Shown one piece after another: positions 33,915-42,618 of a stretch of DNA of 64,000 bases. The position numbers and the translations under genes were made by a program. Source of the stretch: Streptomyces canus (GTDB taxonomy: Bacteria > Actinomycetota > Actinomycetes > Streptomycetales > Streptomycetaceae); contig NZ_KQ948669.1 of the NCBI RefSeq assembly GCF_001514145.1, positions 186,001 through 250,000 of the forward strand. Direction: 5' to 3'. Position 1 is the stretch's first letter, and every line of letters starts with the position of its first letter. The notes below the pieces were generated by a model. That model ran no database searches, had not been told where the DNA came from, and saw only the letters and a list, made by a program, of their open reading frames with translations.

Positions 33915-34090
33915 GGCGCTCCTTGCGGGCGGGCTTCGGCTCAGCCGTAGGGGACTGACGCGTGGCGAGTAACGCTTGACGTGTGCCGGGTGCGAGTACG
34001 GGCGGCGGCTCCGCCATGGCCTCGTCCAAGGCCACGGGCGAGCCCCGGCTGTGGGGGCAGCACGGCACCGACAGCTCCAGCCAAGGGGTG

Positions 34091-34213
34091 GAAACGTTTC
34101 GCAGAACGTACGGGCAACATGTCGCCGAAGTCCAGACCCTGTGCGGGAAACTCCTGAATGCGAGGATGAGGGCGGCTGCACGGTGCCATTGATCCCCGGG
34201 AGAAAACGTTGTC
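34091..34213. promoter_or_regulatory. LacI-type operators between the GH32 gene and its regulator
   Basis: GAAACGTTTC (34091-34100) is a perfect palindrome with the central CG of LacI-family operators. GAAAACGTTGTC (34202-34213) is a near-palindrome on the same AACGTT core that overlaps the TTG start codon of the LacI gene. One could control the secreted GH32 and the other repress the regulator itself. Confidence 0.6.
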
Positions 34214-35252
34214 CAGCGAGCAGAACGACACAGGTCGGCGGGCGGCGACCATACGCGACGTCGCGACCATGGCCGGGGTTGGCATCGCCACCGTCTCGCG
34301 GGTCATCAACGGCAAGCCCGTCACCCCTGACCTGGCGGAACGGGTGACGCGCGCCGCCGAGCGGCTCGGCTACCGCCAGGATCTGACGGCCAGCAGTCTG
34401 CGCCGGGCCGACCGCCGCACCCACACCCTCGGCCTGGTGCTGGAGGACGCGGCCAACCCCTTCTCCGCCGCGCTCCACCGCGCGGTGGAGGACGCTGCCG
34501 CCGAGCGCGGCATGCTGCTCCTGGCCGGGTCCACCGACGAGGACCCGGTCCGGGAACGCGGCCTGCTGAAGACCTTCACCGCCCGCCGGGTCGACGGCCT
34601 CATCGTGGTGCCCACCGGACAGAACTACACCGACCTCGACGCGGCCCGCCGAGCCGGCACACCCGTCGTCTGTGTGGACCGCCGCACCACAGCGCCGCAG
34701 GTGGACACCGTGACGGTGGACAACCGTGTGGGCGTCCGGGCAGCGGTGAAGAGGCTGCATGAGGCAGGTCACCGGCGCATGGCCTTCCTTGGGGATCTTC
34801 GCTCGATCTGGACCGCCGAAGAGCGTTACGCCGGGTTCGTGGAGGGGCTCGCCGCGGTGGGATGTGTCCTGCACCCTTCTCTCGTGAGACGCGGCCTGCA
34901 CGGCGCGGAAGCCGCCCAGGAGGCCACCCGCGAACTCCTGGCGCTCACCCACGCACCCACCGCACTCGTTTCCGGCCAGAACCTCCTGACCGTCGGGGCC
35001 CGCATGGCCCTGCAGGAGCTCCGCCTGCAGCACCGGGTGGCGCTGATCGGGTTCGACGACCTGCCTATGGCCGGTCTCCTCGAACCCGGCATCTCGGTGA
35101 TCGCCCAGGATCACTCCGCGATCGGCCGGGAAGCCGCCGACCTGCTGTTCGACCGTCTCGACGGCGAGCGCGGCCCCGCCCGCCACCGCGTGCTGCCCAC
35201 CCGCTACCTCGCCCGCGGCTCAGGCGAAATCCCCGCCGCACAGGACCGCTGA
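34209..35252 (+). CDS. LacI-family regulator (divergent from the secreted fructanase)
   Basis: This 347-residue regulator has a LacI helix-turn-helix (ATIRDVATMAGVGIATVSRV, about 13-32), a hinge helix (TASSLRRADRR) and a periplasmic-binding-like effector domain (about 70-335) with NRVGVRAAVKRLHEAGHRRMA and GFDDLP. Start is TTG at 34209 after GGGAG; a rare start codon together with an operator overlapping it suggests low, autoregulated expression. By position it probably represses the secreted GH32 gene until fructose or a fructo-oligosaccharide appears; the ligand is inferred only. Confidence 0.88.
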   Translation: MSSEQNDTGRRAATIRDVATMAGVGIATVSRVINGKPVTPDLAERVTRAAERLGYRQDLTASSLRRADRRTHTLGLVLEDAANPFSAALHRAVEDAAAERGMLLLAGSTDEDPVRERGLLKTFTARRVDGLIVVPTGQNYTDLDAARRAGTPVVCVDRRTTAPQVDTVTVDNRVGVRAAVKRLHEAGHRRMAFLGDLRSIWTAEERYAGFVEGLAAVGCVLHPSLVRRGLHGAEAAQEATRELLALTHAPTALVSGQNLLTVGARMALQELRLQHRVALIGFDDLPMAGLLEPGISVIAQDHSAIGREAADLLFDRLDGERGPARHRVLPTRYLARGSGEIPAAQDR

Positions 35253-35369
35253 CGACCGTCTCCGGCACGGTGTCCCGGTACCGGCGGGGTGTCCGAGGCC
35301 CGGGAAATTCTCTGTAAACGAATTGATTCCGATGTGTTGACGGGCTGAGCCGCTCGGTGCTTCACTGCC

Positions 35370-35417
35370 GGAACCGGTTCCGAAACCGGTTCCGGAACCG
35401 CTCCCGGTATCGGTTCC
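35370..35417 (+). promoter_or_regulatory. Four tandem 12-bp operator units before the second LacI gene
   Basis: Consecutive units are GGAACCGGTTCC (35370), GAAACCGGTTCC (35382), GGAACCGCTCCC (35394) and GGTATCGGTTCC (35406). The first is a perfect palindrome and the rest are variants. A TTGACG-like -35 lies at about 35338 just upstream, so the array would sit at and beyond the transcript start. The neighbouring LacI protein is the likely ligand. Confidence 0.65.
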
Positions 35418-35486
35418 GCCAGTGTCTGTACGATCGGCCCCTCGGTGCGGGAGGACATTCCCGCCGATGCATGGAGAGGAGGTGGC

Positions 35487-36494
35487 ATGGGAGTCACCAT
35501 CGCCGACGTGGCCGCCCGGGCCGGCGTCAGCAAGACGACGGTCTCACGCGTGCTGAACAGCAAGGGCGAGATCAACGAGAACACCGTCCTGAAGGTCCGC
35601 AAGGCGATCTCGGAGCTCGGCTATGTGCCGAGCGCCGGTGCGGTCGGCCTCGCCCGGGGCACGACACAGATGATCGGCATGCTGGTCCCTGACCTGGCCT
35701 GGGCCTGGGCCGGCATCGTGCAGGCGGTCATCGAGACGCTGGAGACCGAGGGCTTCGGACTGCGCATGCTGACCTGGAACCGCGGCGAGGAGTCACTGCG
35801 CCGCCTGGGTCTGCAGGTCGCCGCCAAGTCGTTCGACGGTCTGCTGGTGATTGAGCCCGAGGGCGCCATGGGCTACATCACGGAACTGCACGAAGCAGGG
35901 CTGCCGGTCGTGCTGATAGACGACCGCTTCCAGCGGCCGGGGTTCCCCTACGTGGCCACCACGAACCGGGAGGGGGGTGCGCAGGCAGCGCGGCACCTCC
36001 TGGAAATCGGGCGCCGTCGCCCTCTCGTCGTGACCGGCCCCGATGCGTTCGGCTGTACCCGGGAACGGCTGGGCGGCTTCGTCGATGTCTACGCGGAAGC
36101 CGGGATCGAGATCGACCAACGCAGCATCATCTGCGGCGACTTCCAGTTCGAACGCTGCCGGAGCGCGATCGCAGGCGCTCTCGCGGACGGCCTGGAGTTC
36201 GACTCGGTCTTCGCACACAACGACCCCTCGGCGGCCGGCGTGCTCACCGCCCTGCACGAGGCCGGTCTGTGGGTTCCGCAGGATGTCGCCGTGGTGGGCT
36301 TCGACGACGTCGAGATGGCCTCGTACACCTATCCGGCACTGACCACCATCCGCCAGCCCATGCGGGAGATGGGTGCGGCGGCGGCGCGTCTGCTGCTGGA
36401 CCACGTGCGCGGAGCGCCGAAGGCAGCCGCGTCGTGCGTCATTCCCACCAGTCTCGTGGTCCGCGGCTCGACGTTACGGCCGAGCCCGAACTGA
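35487..36494 (+). CDS. LacI-family regulator of the sugar-transport operon
   Basis: This 335-residue regulator has a helix-turn-helix at its very start (VTIADVAARAGVSKTTVSRV), a hinge (SAGAVGLARG) and an effector domain (about 60-330) with HNDPSAAGVLTAL and GFDDVEMASY. ATG 35487 follows the strong site GGAGAGGAGGTG. It precedes the ABC transporter and glycosidase genes on the same strand but is separated from them by a 13-bp-stem terminator, so it is probably its own transcript. Four tandem operator units lie before it, which suggests tight autoregulation. The effector is probably an oligosaccharide. Confidence 0.9.
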   Translation: MGVTIADVAARAGVSKTTVSRVLNSKGEINENTVLKVRKAISELGYVPSAGAVGLARGTTQMIGMLVPDLAWAWAGIVQAVIETLETEGFGLRMLTWNRGEESLRRLGLQVAAKSFDGLLVIEPEGAMGYITELHEAGLPVVLIDDRFQRPGFPYVATTNREGGAQAARHLLEIGRRRPLVVTGPDAFGCTRERLGGFVDVYAEAGIEIDQRSIICGDFQFERCRSAIAGALADGLEFDSVFAHNDPSAAGVLTALHEAGLWVPQDVAVVGFDDVEMASYTYPALTTIRQPMREMGAAAARLLLDHVRGAPKAAASCVIPTSLVVRGSTLRPSPN

Positions 36495-36539
36495 CGCCAT
36501 GTCATCGCGATGCGTACGGCGTCGGCGCCCCATCGAACC

Positions 36540-36584
36540 GTCCGTCTCCGCCGCACCTCCCCAGCCCCGCAGGCGGAGACGGAC
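36540..36584 (+). terminator. Terminator after the second LacI gene
   Basis: Perfect 13-base arms GTCCGTCTCCGCC (36540-36552) and its complement (36572-36584) flank a 19-base loop. It lies 45 bp past the LacI stop and should separate the regulator from the transporter operon. Confidence 0.75.
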
Positions 36585-36976
36585 CCCATACCGACACGGA
36601 ACCGACCCCACCGGACCTCGCACGGGCCGGTAGGTCGTCCAGCTCGACCTGAAGCCGGTGCACGTACCGGCACGACCGGCCCGTTCGTCCTCCGGCCGGC
36701 CTCACCACCCCGCACGCGCAACCAGCGTCACCGCCGAGGTGCCCTTTCCGTCTGCACCTCCCCGACCCGGCACACCGAGCGACACGCCTGGCCCACCCCC
36801 GCCGGCCGCCACTGCTCCGGGACGAACGCTCCAGCCGCGACCTGCGACTGACCGTCGATGCCATGCCACCGCGGACGGTCCCCACTTCACGAGCCGGCCC
36901 ATCCGGACACCCGCCCGCCGCCACTTTTCCTCTTCGCCCCCCGCGCCTGTTTCGCTCAATGGCAAGGAGCCGCACT
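36585..36976 (+). promoter_or_regulatory. Leader of the sugar-transport operon, mostly uncharacterised
   Basis: About 390 bp without a supported gene. It ends in the ribosome site AAGGAG (36964-36969). A half-operator GGAACCG occurs at 36598, but no full palindrome like the array at 35370 was found. The operon promoter must lie here, or transcription must read through the preceding hairpin. Confidence 0.35.
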
Positions 36977-38275
36977 ATGCGTACCCCTACTCGTCACACC
37001 GTCAGAACCATCCAGGTCCTGTGCGTCACCGTCACGGCAGCCCTGGTGGCGACCGGCTGCGGCCGCAGCGCCGACTCCGGGCCCGGGACGGACGCTCCCG
37101 CGAAGCTGGGCAGCGGCAAGGCCACCGGCAAGGTCGTCATGTGGTCCATGGGCGATCCCGACAAGTCCCTCCAGAGCCTGGCCAAGAAGTTCGAGCAGCA
37201 GAACCCCGGCGTGAAGGTGCAGATCACCCCAGTTCCCTGGGCTTCCGCCCACGACAAGCTGACCACCGCCATCGCCGGCGGCAACACACCCGACATGTCC
37301 GTGATCGGCACCACCTGGATGGCCGAGATGGCCGGCATGAACGGCTTTCAGGCCACCCCGACGTCGATCAAGTCGTCGGACTTCTACCCGGGCCAGTGGG
37401 ACACCACCAAGTACAAGGACACCTCCTACGGCGTCCCGTTCATCGCCGACACCCAAGCGGTCTACTACCGCAGCGACCTCACGGCGAAGGCCGGTATCAA
37501 GGGTGCCCCGGCAAGTGACTGGGCCGGTTACCTGAAGGATCTGAAGGCCATCCAGGCCACCGCGGGCAAGCAGAACCCGAAGCTGCGCTACGCCAGCGGG
37601 CTGTCGATCGGATTCAACTCCTGGATCTTCCTGCTGCCGCTGGTCTGGCAGCAGGGCGGCGACATCTACGACCCGAGCACCAAGAAGTTCACCTTCGACT
37701 CGCCGGCGGTCGCCAAGGCGCTGGAGTACTACGCGAGCGTCCCGACGGAGGGCTTGGCACCCACGGACAAGACGGACAGCCTGCAGGCTTTCCAGGACGG
37801 ACAGATCGCCGTCTACAAGGACGGCGCGTGGGTCAGCGGCAGCCTCCGCAAGGACGCCCCGAAGCTGGACAGCAAGTGGAAGACCATGCCGCTGCCGAAG
37901 GGCAAGCAGGCGGCCGGGTTCGCCGGCGGCAGCGACCTGGCGGTGTTCAAGGACGCCAAGAACTCCGACGCGGCCTGGAAGTTCGCCAAGTTCCTCACCG
38001 AACCCGCCAACCTCGCTGCCTACGCGAAGGCAACGGGCTCCCTTCCCGCCACGCCGGGGGCGTGGGACGAGGCGAAGCTGAGCGACGACGAGGCCATGCA
38101 GGCGTTCGCCGAGCAGCTCAAGGTCAGCAAGGCGCCGCCCGCCATCACCACCTGGCAGCAGGTCGCCGACGCCATCGACTCCGAACTGGAGAAGCTGAGC
38201 CTCGGCAAGGCCACCGTCGCCCAGGCGCAGCAGGACCTGCAGTCCAAGGCCACCGGCATCGGCACAGGCCGCTGA
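36977..38275 (+). CDS. Sugar ABC transporter substrate-binding lipoprotein
   Basis: This 432-residue family-1 extracellular solute-binding protein has a lipoprotein signal ending in lipobox VATGC (Cys about 25), then KVVMWSMGDPDKS and FEQQNPGVKVQITPVPW at the start of the mature lobe. Later come GNTPDMSVIGTTW, YGVPFIADTQAVYYRSD (ligand cleft) and GSDLAVFKDAKN. It should bind an oligosaccharide at the outer membrane face and deliver it to the two permeases encoded next. ATG 36977 follows AAGGAG. In this island context fructo- or gluco-oligosaccharide is the likely ligand. Confidence 0.92.
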   Translation: MRTPTRHTVRTIQVLCVTVTAALVATGCGRSADSGPGTDAPAKLGSGKATGKVVMWSMGDPDKSLQSLAKKFEQQNPGVKVQITPVPWASAHDKLTTAIAGGNTPDMSVIGTTWMAEMAGMNGFQATPTSIKSSDFYPGQWDTTKYKDTSYGVPFIADTQAVYYRSDLTAKAGIKGAPASDWAGYLKDLKAIQATAGKQNPKLRYASGLSIGFNSWIFLLPLVWQQGGDIYDPSTKKFTFDSPAVAKALEYYASVPTEGLAPTDKTDSLQAFQDGQIAVYKDGAWVSGSLRKDAPKLDSKWKTMPLPKGKQAAGFAGGSDLAVFKDAKNSDAAWKFAKFLTEPANLAAYAKATGSLPATPGAWDEAKLSDDEAMQAFAEQLKVSKAPPAITTWQQVADAIDSELEKLSLGKATVAQAQQDLQSKATGIGTGR

Positions 38276-38318
38276 ACGGCCGCCACGTGAGCACCCCTCG
38301 TACGGACGGATGACATCC

Positions 38319-39296
38319 ATGTCCACGAACACACTCCCAGGGCGAGGCGACACCCACGAACCGGGCACCGCACGGCCCAAGAGGGGCGCCGGCCGTCGGC
38401 GACTCGCCCTCCGCAGCACCGCGCGCGGCAGGCAGACCCGGGCCGCGTGGATCCTCGCGGCTCCCTTCCTCGCCCTGTTCCTGGCGTTCATGCTGCTGCC
38501 GGTCGTCTGGTCGCTGCTGATGAGCCTGACCGACACACAGAGCGCCGACCTGCGGACCCCCTTGAACGTGTCGTTCACCGGCTTCGACAACTATGTACGG
38601 CTGTTTGAGGACGAGCAGTTCGTTCATGCGCTGCGCAACACGGCCGTGTTCGTCCTGGTCGGTCTACCGCTGACGCTGGCCACCGGACTCGCCGCGGCGG
38701 TCGCCCTCAACAGCGGCATCAGCCGCTTCCGGGCCGTCTTCCGGGTCGGCTTCTACCTCCCGGTGATCACCAGCGTCGTGGCGGTCGCGGTGGTGTGGAA
38801 GACGCTGCTGGAGCCGCGGGCGGGGCTGGTGAACACGGTTCTGGGCTGGTTCGGGATCGACGGTCCGGCATGGCTGGCGGACACCCGGTTCGCTCTCCCC
38901 GTCATGATCGTGATGGCGGTGTGGCGCAACCTCGGCACCGTCATGATCATCATGCTGGCGGGTCTGCAGTCTGTGCCGCAGTCCCTGATGGAGGCGGCCG
39001 AACTCGACGGGGCCGGGGCCTGGCAGCGGTTCTGGCGGGTCACCTTCCCGCTCCTGCGTCCGGCCCTGCTGCTGACCGCGGTCACGACCGGTATCGGCTA
39101 TCTGCAGTTCTTCGACGAGCCGTTCGTGATGACCGACGGCGGACCGCTGGACTCCACTCTGTCCGCCACGATGTACGCCTACAACCAGTTCGGCAACGGC
39201 AACTACGACGTTGCGTCGGCCGCCGGTTACGTCGTCTTCGTCCTCATCATCGCGCTGACCGTGCTGCAGTTCCGCGTGCTGCGAGACAAGGACTGA
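38319..39296 (+). CDS. Sugar ABC transporter permease (MalF-type)
   Basis: This 325-residue permease has a basic cytoplasmic N-terminus and six hydrophobic helices (first about 41-65). Its permease loop EAAELDGAGAWQRFWRVTFPLLRP matches the EAA motif that contacts the ATPase. The ATG at 38319 is preferred to the one at 38310 because GGACGGA then has about 8 bases of spacing. It is the first of two permeases; the second starts 7 bp after its stop. No ATPase gene is present, and Streptomyces sugar transporters commonly share the MsiK ATPase encoded elsewhere. Confidence 0.9.
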   Translation: MSTNTLPGRGDTHEPGTARPKRGAGRRRLALRSTARGRQTRAAWILAAPFLALFLAFMLLPVVWSLLMSLTDTQSADLRTPLNVSFTGFDNYVRLFEDEQFVHALRNTAVFVLVGLPLTLATGLAAAVALNSGISRFRAVFRVGFYLPVITSVVAVAVVWKTLLEPRAGLVNTVLGWFGIDGPAWLADTRFALPVMIVMAVWRNLGTVMIIMLAGLQSVPQSLMEAAELDGAGAWQRFWRVTFPLLRPALLLTAVTTGIGYLQFFDEPFVMTDGGPLDSTLSATMYAYNQFGNGNYDVASAAGYVVFVLIIALTVLQFRVLRDKD

Positions 39297-39302
39297 TGCC
39301 CC

Positions 39303-40190
39303 ATGAGCACTCTCTCCGCCCTCCGGACGGCCGGGCCGGGCACGGACCGGACTCTGCGGCGGCGTCGCATCCGGCAAAAATGGGGCCATCCCTGGCTGTA
39401 TCTGCCGCTGTTCGGCTGCCTGCTGCTGATGGTCACGCCGTTCTTGTGGATGCTGTCCGGCTCCTTCAAGCCCGAGGCGGACATCCGCAAGGTGCCGCCG
39501 GTCCTGGTCCCCACCGCGCCCACGTCGGCCAGCTACCGGCAGCTGTTCAGCAGCCTGGACTTCACCACCATGTTCGCCAACTCGGTGATCGTGGCCCTGG
39601 CCGTGACGGCAGGCAATCTGCTGTTCTGCTCCATGCTCGGCTACGCCCTGGCCAAGCTGGACTTCCGCGGCCGACGTGCCGTGTTCAGCCTGGTCATCGG
39701 CACCCTGATGGTGCCGGGCCTGGTCACGTTCGTACCCCTGTATGTCCTCGTGGCCAACATGAAGCTGACCGGCTCGCTGCTCGGGCTGATTCTGCCGTTC
39801 CTGGCGGCCCCGTTCGGGGTGTTCCTGATGCGGCAGTTCATCTCCACCCTGCCCGACGAACTCATCGATGCCGCCCGCGTCGACGGCTGCCGTGAACTGG
39901 CCATCTACTGGAAGATCATCCTGCCTCTGACCAGGCCGGCCCTGGCCACGCTGGGGATCATCACCTTCCTGGGCTCCTGGAACAACTTCCTGTGGCCTCT
40001 GGTCGTGGCCCAGAACGAGGACCAGTACACCCTTCCCGTCGGTCTCGCCCTGGCCAGCAGCGGACAGGACTTCACCCGCTTCGGCGTCCTCCTCGCCGGC
40101 GCTGTCGTCGTCCTGCTCCCCGTGATGGTCGTCTTCCTGCTCTTCCAGCGCCACTTCGTCGCCGGCATCGCCACCACCGGCCTGAAGTGA
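39303..40190 (+). CDS. Sugar ABC transporter permease (MalG-type)
   Basis: This 295-residue permease has six hydrophobic segments, the typical second-permease opening MVTPFLWMLSGSFKPEADI, and the EAA-like loop DAARVDGCRELAIYWKIILPLTRP. It closes with LLFQRHFVAGIATTGLK, usual for MalG-type proteins. It pairs with the preceding permease to form the channel for the lipoprotein's ligand. The GH3 gene follows after about 60 bp on the same strand. Confidence 0.92.
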   Translation: MSTLSALRTAGPGTDRTLRRRRIRQKWGHPWLYLPLFGCLLLMVTPFLWMLSGSFKPEADIRKVPPVLVPTAPTSASYRQLFSSLDFTTMFANSVIVALAVTAGNLLFCSMLGYALAKLDFRGRRAVFSLVIGTLMVPGLVTFVPLYVLVANMKLTGSLLGLILPFLAAPFGVFLMRQFISTLPDELIDAARVDGCRELAIYWKIILPLTRPALATLGIITFLGSWNNFLWPLVVAQNEDQYTLPVGLALASSGQDFTRFGVLLAGAVVVLLPVMVVFLLFQRHFVAGIATTGLK

Positions 40191-40251
40191 CCTCCCTCGC
40201 CTACCCCCGTCACCTCTCTGATCTGTGACGACTCATGACTTGGAGAACATA

Positions 40252-42552
40252 GTGGGACACCCGGTCCGCTCTGCTGTGTACCTGGATCCGGACGCGTCCG
40301 TGGAAACGAGAACCGAGGACCTGCTGTCCCGGATGACCTTGCAGGAGAAGGTCGGGCAGTTGCTGATGCTCGACGCCCAACACGGGGACCTCGAGGACAT
40401 CGTGTCGGCCAAGCTGGCCGGGTCGGTCCTGCATGTGACTCCCGCGCGGATGCCGGAGGCCATGGAACGGGCCCAGCGGACACGGCTGGGTATTCCGCTG
40501 CTGACTGCCGACGACTGCATCCACGGCCACTCGTTCTGGCCGGGCGCGACCATCTTCCCGACCCAGCTCGGTATGGCCTGCACCTGGGATCCCTCTCTGA
40601 TCCACCGGGTCGCCCGTGCGTCCGCGATCGAGATCTCGACGACCGGGATCCACGGGACGTTCTCCCCGGTGCTGTGCATCACCCGGGACCTGCGCTGGGG
40701 CCGGATAAATGAGACGTTCGGCGAGGACCCGTACCTGATAGGCGAGTTGGGGGCGGCGATGGTGCGCGGCTACCAGGGTGAGGGCCTCGGCGACCCGACC
40801 GCCGTGCTGGCGTACGCCAAGCACTTCGCGGGCTACTCCGAGACCCTGGGCGGACGCGACGCCAGCGAAGCCGATCTCAGCCCGCGCAAGCTACGCTCGT
40901 GGTTCCTCCCCCCGTTCGAGCAAGCCGTTCGGGCCGGCTGCCGCGGCTTCATGCTGGGCTACCAGTCGATCGACGGGGTGCCCATCACCGCCAACGAGTG
41001 GCTGATCAACGAGGTGCTCAAGGGTGAGTGGGGCTTCACCGGCACGCTGGTGACCGACTGGGACAACGTCGGCCGGATGGTCTACGACCAGCGGACCTGC
41101 GCCGACTACGCCGAGGCATCGGCGGTCGCCCTCAACTCCGGAAACGACCTCATCATGGCCACGCCGGCGTTCTTCGAGGGTGCCCAGGAGGCGGTCGCCC
41201 GCGGCCTGGTCGAGGAGAAGCAGATCGACGACGCGGTACGGCGGGTGCTGCGGCTGAAGTTCGAACTCGGGCTCTTCGAGGACCCCCGTGCCCCCGACCC
41301 CGAGCGGCAGGCGCAGGTGATCGGCTGCCGCGAGCACGCCGACCTCAACCTCGAGACCGCCCGACGTTCCCTCGTGCTGCTGCGCAACGAGGGGGTCCTG
41401 CCCCTCGAAGGCGGGCTGACCGCGGACGGACCCGGCCGCGCCACAGGCCAGGGCACGCCACGCACGATCGCGGTCATCGGTCCCAACGCCGACAGCCCGG
41501 AGGCCATGCTCGGCGACTGGGCGGGTGCCACCGGCCAGGTGCCGTGGATGCCCGAAGGACATCCACGCGAGTTGGTGGAGACGGTGCTGGACGGCCTGCG
41601 CGCCGTCGTCCCCGCCGACTGGACCGTCACACACGCCCGCGGAGCCGACATCGAAAGCCCCGCCTTCGACCCCGACCAGTGGGTCGCCGGGCCCGACGGC
41701 CAGCCGCAGCCGCCCGTGTTCCTCCCCGCCCCGGTCGACGAGGCACAGCTTCGGGAGGCCACCGCCGCTGCCGCTGCCGCGGACTACGCCGTCGTGGTCG
41801 TGGGGGACACCAAGGCCCTCACGGGCGAGGTGCGCTCCACGGCCACCCTCGACCTCCAGGGAGGCCAGATCGCGCTGCTGGACGCGGTCGCCGCCACCGG
41901 CACGCCCATGATCGTCGTACTGCTGCAGTCCAAGCCGAGCACCCTCCCCGACTCGGCACTGAACGCGGCAGCGCTCATCGAGGCGTTCAACCCGGGCATG
42001 CGCGGCGGCCGTGCCGTCGCCGAACTCCTCCTCGGCCTCACCGAACCCAGCGGCCGGCTCCCGGTCTCCTTTGCACGCCACGTCGGGCAGCAGCCGGTCT
42101 ACTACAACCAGGTGCGGGGCCAGCACGGTGACCGCTACGCGGACCTCACCCAGGACCCCCTGTTCGCATTTGGTGAGGGCCTGAGCTACACCACCGTCAC
42201 CTACTCCGACCTCACCGTGCACGAGGACGAGGTCTCCGCCGACGGCACCGTCCACGCCACGGTGTGGCTCACCAACAGCGGAAGTCGTCCGGCCCTGGAG
42301 ACGGTCCAGGCGTACGTCAGCGACCTGACCACCAGCGTCACTTGGGCCGAGCAGGAGCTGAAGGCGTTCGCCCAGGCCGAGGTCCCGCCCGGTGAAACCC
42401 TCGCCGTCGGCATCAGCGTCCCTGCCGGACACTGCTCACTCGTCACCGCCGACAACCGTCGCGTGGTCGAACCAGGCGAGTTCATGCTCCGCGTCGGCCC
42501 CAGCTCACGACGGGAGCGCCAGCTCAGCGCGGGATTCCGCATCCGGGCCTGA
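40252..42552 (+). CDS. GH3 beta-glycosidase (beta-glucosidase-like), cytoplasmic
   Basis: This 766-residue GH3 enzyme has no signal peptide. It has the N-terminal TIM-barrel domain (KVGQLLMLD, KHFAGYSETLGGRDASEAD near 190) and the nucleophile Asp in TLVTDWDNVG (about 269). The alpha/beta sandwich follows, with SLVLLRNEGVLPL and VAVIGPNAD-type sequence, then a fibronectin-III-like C-terminus (about 650-766; FGEGLSYTTVTYSDL). It should release beta-linked glucose (or xylose) from imported oligosaccharides. The GTG at 40252 is preferred to the GTG 27 bases upstream because TTGGAG precedes it. It shares the transporter operon. Confidence 0.9.
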   Translation: MGHPVRSAVYLDPDASVETRTEDLLSRMTLQEKVGQLLMLDAQHGDLEDIVSAKLAGSVLHVTPARMPEAMERAQRTRLGIPLLTADDCIHGHSFWPGATIFPTQLGMACTWDPSLIHRVARASAIEISTTGIHGTFSPVLCITRDLRWGRINETFGEDPYLIGELGAAMVRGYQGEGLGDPTAVLAYAKHFAGYSETLGGRDASEADLSPRKLRSWFLPPFEQAVRAGCRGFMLGYQSIDGVPITANEWLINEVLKGEWGFTGTLVTDWDNVGRMVYDQRTCADYAEASAVALNSGNDLIMATPAFFEGAQEAVARGLVEEKQIDDAVRRVLRLKFELGLFEDPRAPDPERQAQVIGCREHADLNLETARRSLVLLRNEGVLPLEGGLTADGPGRATGQGTPRTIAVIGPNADSPEAMLGDWAGATGQVPWMPEGHPRELVETVLDGLRAVVPADWTVTHARGADIESPAFDPDQWVAGPDGQPQPPVFLPAPVDEAQLREATAAAAAADYAVVVVGDTKALTGEVRSTATLDLQGGQIALLDAVAATGTPMIVVLLQSKPSTLPDSALNAAALIEAFNPGMRGGRAVAELLLGLTEPSGRLPVSFARHVGQQPVYYNQVRGQHGDRYADLTQDPLFAFGEGLSYTTVTYSDLTVHEDEVSADGTVHATVWLTNSGSRPALETVQAYVSDLTTSVTWAEQELKAFAQAEVPPGETLAVGISVPAGHCSLVTADNRRVVEPGEFMLRVGPSSRRERQLSAGFRIRA

Positions 42553-42618
42553 GGGCCTGCGCCCGGCTGTCCCCAGGGGCAGCCGGCCTCCCTGCCTGAC
42601 ATACCGAAAGGCACGCGT

